Shown here: piece after piece, positions 14,733-17,169 of the stretch
Position numbering within the stretch: position 1 is the stretch's first letter
Layout of the letters: every line of letters starts with the position of its first letter
NCBI GenBank assembly: GCA_964639175.1
Contig: CAZXCE010000106.1
Span: 1-17,169, forward strand
Direction of reading: 5' to 3'
Length of the DNA stretch: 17,169 nt
From: JACQXX01 sp964639175
Lineage (GTDB): Bacteria > Acidobacteriota > Blastocatellia > Chloracidobacteriales > Chloracidobacteriaceae
The notes under the pieces: generated by a model
Told to the model about the DNA's origin: nothing
The model's input: only the letters and a program-made list of their open reading frames with translations
Databases searched by the model: none
Position numbers and translations under genes: made by a program

Positions 14733-17147
14733 TTAGTAAACCTGAAGTTCAATCTCAGTACTTGCCTGATTGTGGGCAAAATCTTCAGCCGTTACCGTGA
14801 CGAGATAGCGTCCAGCCGCCAGACCCTTTGGAATGCATAGCGTTCCACAATTGGTTTTTTCCTGGTCTGACCAGACAAGCTGAACTGGTTGGGCACCGTA
14901 CATTTTGGCAACCAGCCGCACCGTGTCGCTGTCAGCCGAAACCCGGAGCCGCACCAGTTGACCGCTTCTGACCGTGGATGCGTCCGCCGTGCCTTTGAGC
15001 TTTGGCGGATGAGCGTCAATCACAAAGGTCTTGGCTTCCTGATAGCCGTTGCCATGGTTGTCCGTCAGGAGCAACCGGCAGCGATAGGTTCCATCGGGCA
15101 ACCACGCCGGCGCCAGAAATCTGGTTTCCCAAACTTTTTTATCCTCAATAAATTGCAAGGGAAGCGTCTCGCCAAATGGCAGCACGGCAAACACCGACGT
15201 AATGGATTCATCCGTTTTGACCCGGATCACCGGGTCGCCTGGTTGAATCAGCCGTGGTCGTAGCAACGCCCGTGGCGCCGCAATGAAGGCCGTGTACGGC
15301 GTGTCGAGCTTGTATTTCTGAGCCAGCCGAATGATTTCTGAAATGTAGTCTTCGCGTTCGCCATTCAAATCCATTTCCTTGAGCAATGCGGTTACCCTGG
15401 CCTGGGCCCACAATCGGGGCAAATGATCGTGGGTGGCATCCAGTTCAGGCAGCGAAACGGTTTGGGAAAGTTGGATTGGGTCAGTGCCGCGATAGGCCTG
15501 AACCTGAATCGAAGTCGAGCCGGCAGATGGTTTGTACCGTCCGACAAACGCCAGGCTGCCTCCGTCAAACGTATGCTGACCGTTTGGGTAAACCTGATAC
15601 AACAACTCTGGGTCAGCGGGGACAAACCGCACTCCGGACAAAATCGAAGCCCCCACTTTGTCAAAAAACAGCTTGAGTTGGGTGGCGATGTCTTCGGTTT
15701 CCCGTACCTGGACTGAGAAACCGTTGAATTGCTCGGCCAGGGTTTCAAGCCACGTCGTTTTGGCATCACTCCCCAGCGCAAAAGCAAAAAATCGCAGCCC
15801 GGTGACTTCTTTCTGGTTGGTGGTAAACGTCTGGATCAATTGCTTTTGCTGGGTTGTGCACAGCGTTGGGTTGGCATCTGAAATCAGAATCAGAGTCCGT
15901 TCGCCCACTGGAAACTGCTCAATCATTTCCTTCGATTTGACCAGTGCCTGTTTGAGATTGGTGCCGCCGGAAAGGTAAGAACTTCGAATCAAATTCAAGG
16001 CTGCTTCAATCTGGTCAGGTGTACCTGGGACCGGTTGGGGTGAAAAGGGAATGACTTCAGAATGAAAAAGCAGCAGGTTAAAGCGATCTTGCGGCGTCAG
16101 GCTATGCAGAAAGAAATCTACGGCTTCGACTGCCCGAACGAGTTTTTCCCCGTGCATCGAAAGCGATGTGTCCAGGAGTACCAGAACATTTCGTGCCTGG
16201 GGTGTTTTTGAAGCTTGACCCATCTGAAACGTCGCGGTGGCTTGAAAGTAGCCATCCGGGTTTTGTGCGGCCTGCGCCGGGTCACGCAGGTCATAGGCTG
16301 AAATGTATTCTGGCGCGCGGTAGGCCAGCCACGACAGCGAACTGGTTTGAAGCTTCAGTTGATAATCGAGCGCAAAATCATCCGTCAATTTGACCTGCTG
16401 ACCCGTGAACTCATATTCAAATTCATTCGGACTGGATTTGAGCGCCCGCATCGGATACGCCTTTGACCGAAAAACCGGCGGCGAGAGCGGGGTTTCGCTG
16501 ACAATGTGGACGTGGATGGAAAAATGGGCGCAGGTTTGAACGTCGCCAAAGGCCGGTTTGAGAGGGAACGTAAAATGTGAGGTCAGGCTGTCAACCGGCA
16601 GCATCTGGGTGTATTCAAGCTCCAGTCGTTTGGTGCCAAATGGCGGAATCGGAAAGACTTTGGCTGAAAACGCCGAATTTCCGCCGTGTTCGTCGTCCTG
16701 TTGGAGCAGACCTGGATCAACCTGTTGATCTTTGATCTGAGTATAGATTTCATTCGCCCGGCGTTTTTCCATCACCACGCCAGGAATCCGCAGATCATCG
16801 TCCCAGACCGCAAAATCCGAAATCGAAGCCAGCTTTGGCAGTGCAAACAGGTATTTTCCTTCAAGCGTCGAGGAAATCGCATTATCAAAAATCTGCCGAA
16901 CCCGAACCCGAGCCAGTTGATTGTCAATCCGCACATCAACGTGCATGACCTGAAGCGAAAGAATTGCGGCATCGGGTTTTTCTTTGATTGAAGACGGAAT
17001 CAGAACCCCCGACTGAGCGTGGCTGTGAAACACCGGAACCCAGCAGGGAAGGATGAGGAGAGCGGCCAGAATGAGTACAGGGGTCCGAAGCCAGGGTTCC
17101 GGGTTCCGGGTTCCGGGTTCCGGGTTCGAATTCTTTTCCCGAATCAA
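14733..17147 (-). CDS. Secreted VIT and von Willebrand factor A domain protein
   Basis: An 804-residue protein. The hydrophobic stretch at 23-40 (VLILAALLILPCWVPVF) ending in HSHAQS marks a signal peptide. Residues about 55-200 fit a VIT domain (vault protein/inter-alpha-trypsin type: AILSLQVMHVDVRIDNQLA, then F-x-x-P-PFGTKRLELEYTQ). Residues 318-500 are a vWA domain with an intact MIDAS: Asp326-x-Ser328-x-Ser330, Thr396 in SGGTNL and Asp424 in LISDANP. It should bind a divalent metal and a protein ligand. The C-terminus (about 690-804) is beta-rich and Ig-like (DGTYRCRLLLTDNHGNG, then AAGRYLVTVTAEDFAHN). There is no LPXTG/sortase signal or C-terminal anchor. The start is TTG: an in-frame TAA lies two codons upstream and no ATG or GTG occurs before the signal peptide. 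Residues 8-18 (NPEPGTRNPEP) are encoded by the heptamer array. First gene of the operon; the promoter lies outside the window. Confidence 0.9.
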   Translation of the reverse strand: MIREKNSNPEPGTRNPEPWLRTPVLILAALLILPCWVPVFHSHAQSGVLIPSSIKEKPDAAILSLQVMHVDVRIDNQLARVRVRQIFDNAISSTLEGKYLFALPKLASISDFAVWDDDLRIPGVVMEKRRANEIYTQIKDQQVDPGLLQQDDEHGGNSAFSAKVFPIPPFGTKRLELEYTQMLPVDSLTSHFTFPLKPAFGDVQTCAHFSIHVHIVSETPLSPPVFRSKAYPMRALKSSPNEFEYEFTGQQVKLTDDFALDYQLKLQTSSLSWLAYRAPEYISAYDLRDPAQAAQNPDGYFQATATFQMGQASKTPQARNVLVLLDTSLSMHGEKLVRAVEAVDFFLHSLTPQDRFNLLLFHSEVIPFSPQPVPGTPDQIEAALNLIRSSYLSGGTNLKQALVKSKEMIEQFPVGERTLILISDANPTLCTTQQKQLIQTFTTNQKEVTGLRFFAFALGSDAKTTWLETLAEQFNGFSVQVRETEDIATQLKLFFDKVGASILSGVRFVPADPELLYQVYPNGQHTFDGGSLAFVGRYKPSAGSTSIQVQAYRGTDPIQLSQTVSLPELDATHDHLPRLWAQARVTALLKEMDLNGEREDYISEIIRLAQKYKLDTPYTAFIAAPRALLRPRLIQPGDPVIRVKTDESITSVFAVLPFGETLPLQFIEDKKVWETRFLAPAWLPDGTYRCRLLLTDNHGNGYQEAKTFVIDAHPPKLKGTADASTVRSGQLVRLRVSADSDTVRLVAKMYGAQPVQLVWSDQEKTNCGTLCIPKGLAAGRYLVTVTAEDFAHNQASTEIELQVY
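17094..17128. repeat. Heptamer tandem array, GGGTTCC x4 plus one variant
   Basis: Four perfect GGGTTCC copies (17094-17121) are followed by GGGTTCG (17122-17128) on the plus strand. They lie in codons 7-18 of the VIT/vWA gene, just before its signal peptide, and code for NPEPGTRNPEP. The unit differs in one base from the array inside the giant TPR gene and is in the opposite orientation relative to the coding strand. Neither strand has a stop in any frame. Confidence 0.9.
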
Positions 17148-17169
17148 GGGTTAAGGGGTAGAAACATTA

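Overview
The window holds six convincing protein genes, all read from the minus strand and all probably chromosomal. No RNA gene, CRISPR array or transposase gene was seen. The gene set (a VIT/von Willebrand A secreted protein, a 2573-residue TPR protein, a DUF3352-like envelope protein, a STAND-type ATPase paired with a kinesin-light-chain-like TPR protein, and a DUF2235 hydrolase), together with several short palindromic and heptamer repeats, suggests a large-genome Gram-negative bacterium. My best guess is Acidobacteriota of the Blastocatellia type, with Planctomycetota or cyanobacteria as alternatives. This rests on remembered genome style and no taxonomic marker is present.

Right part (about 4977-17169, near 55 % G+C in the lines I counted). 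In transcription order it holds a VIT+vWA protein (14733-17147), a giant membrane-anchored TPR protein (6952-14673) and a DUF3352-like protein with a signal sequence (4977-6872). The gaps are 59 and 79 bp, so they look like one operon. All three are predicted to leave the cytoplasm or be anchored facing out, which suggests an envelope assembly with a metal-binding adhesion module (vWA), a very long superhelical scaffold (TPR) and an accessory protein. Both gaps are filled by palindromic repeats, and two coding sequences carry in-frame arrays of a 7-base unit (GGGTTCA or GGGTTCC). Because 7 is not a multiple of 3, copy-number slippage would shift the reading frame.

Left part (1 to about 4976, mostly 37-50 % G+C, with a few lines near 55 %). 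A DUF2235 alpha/beta hydrolase (3491-4672) has its own leader. It is followed by a 129-bp MITE-like element with perfect 14-bp terminal inverted repeats and a perfect 5-bp target duplication (3340-3478). Next come a P-loop ATPase with a C-terminal winged-helix-like end (1766-3163) and, overlapping it by 14 bp, a TPR protein (178-1779). The ATPase/TPR pair is translationally coupled and resembles signal-sensing STAND modules. With the neighbouring lipase-like hydrolase it could be a defence or stress-response locus, but this is inference from context. A short open frame entering from the left edge on the plus strand (1-132) may be the end of a convergent gene.
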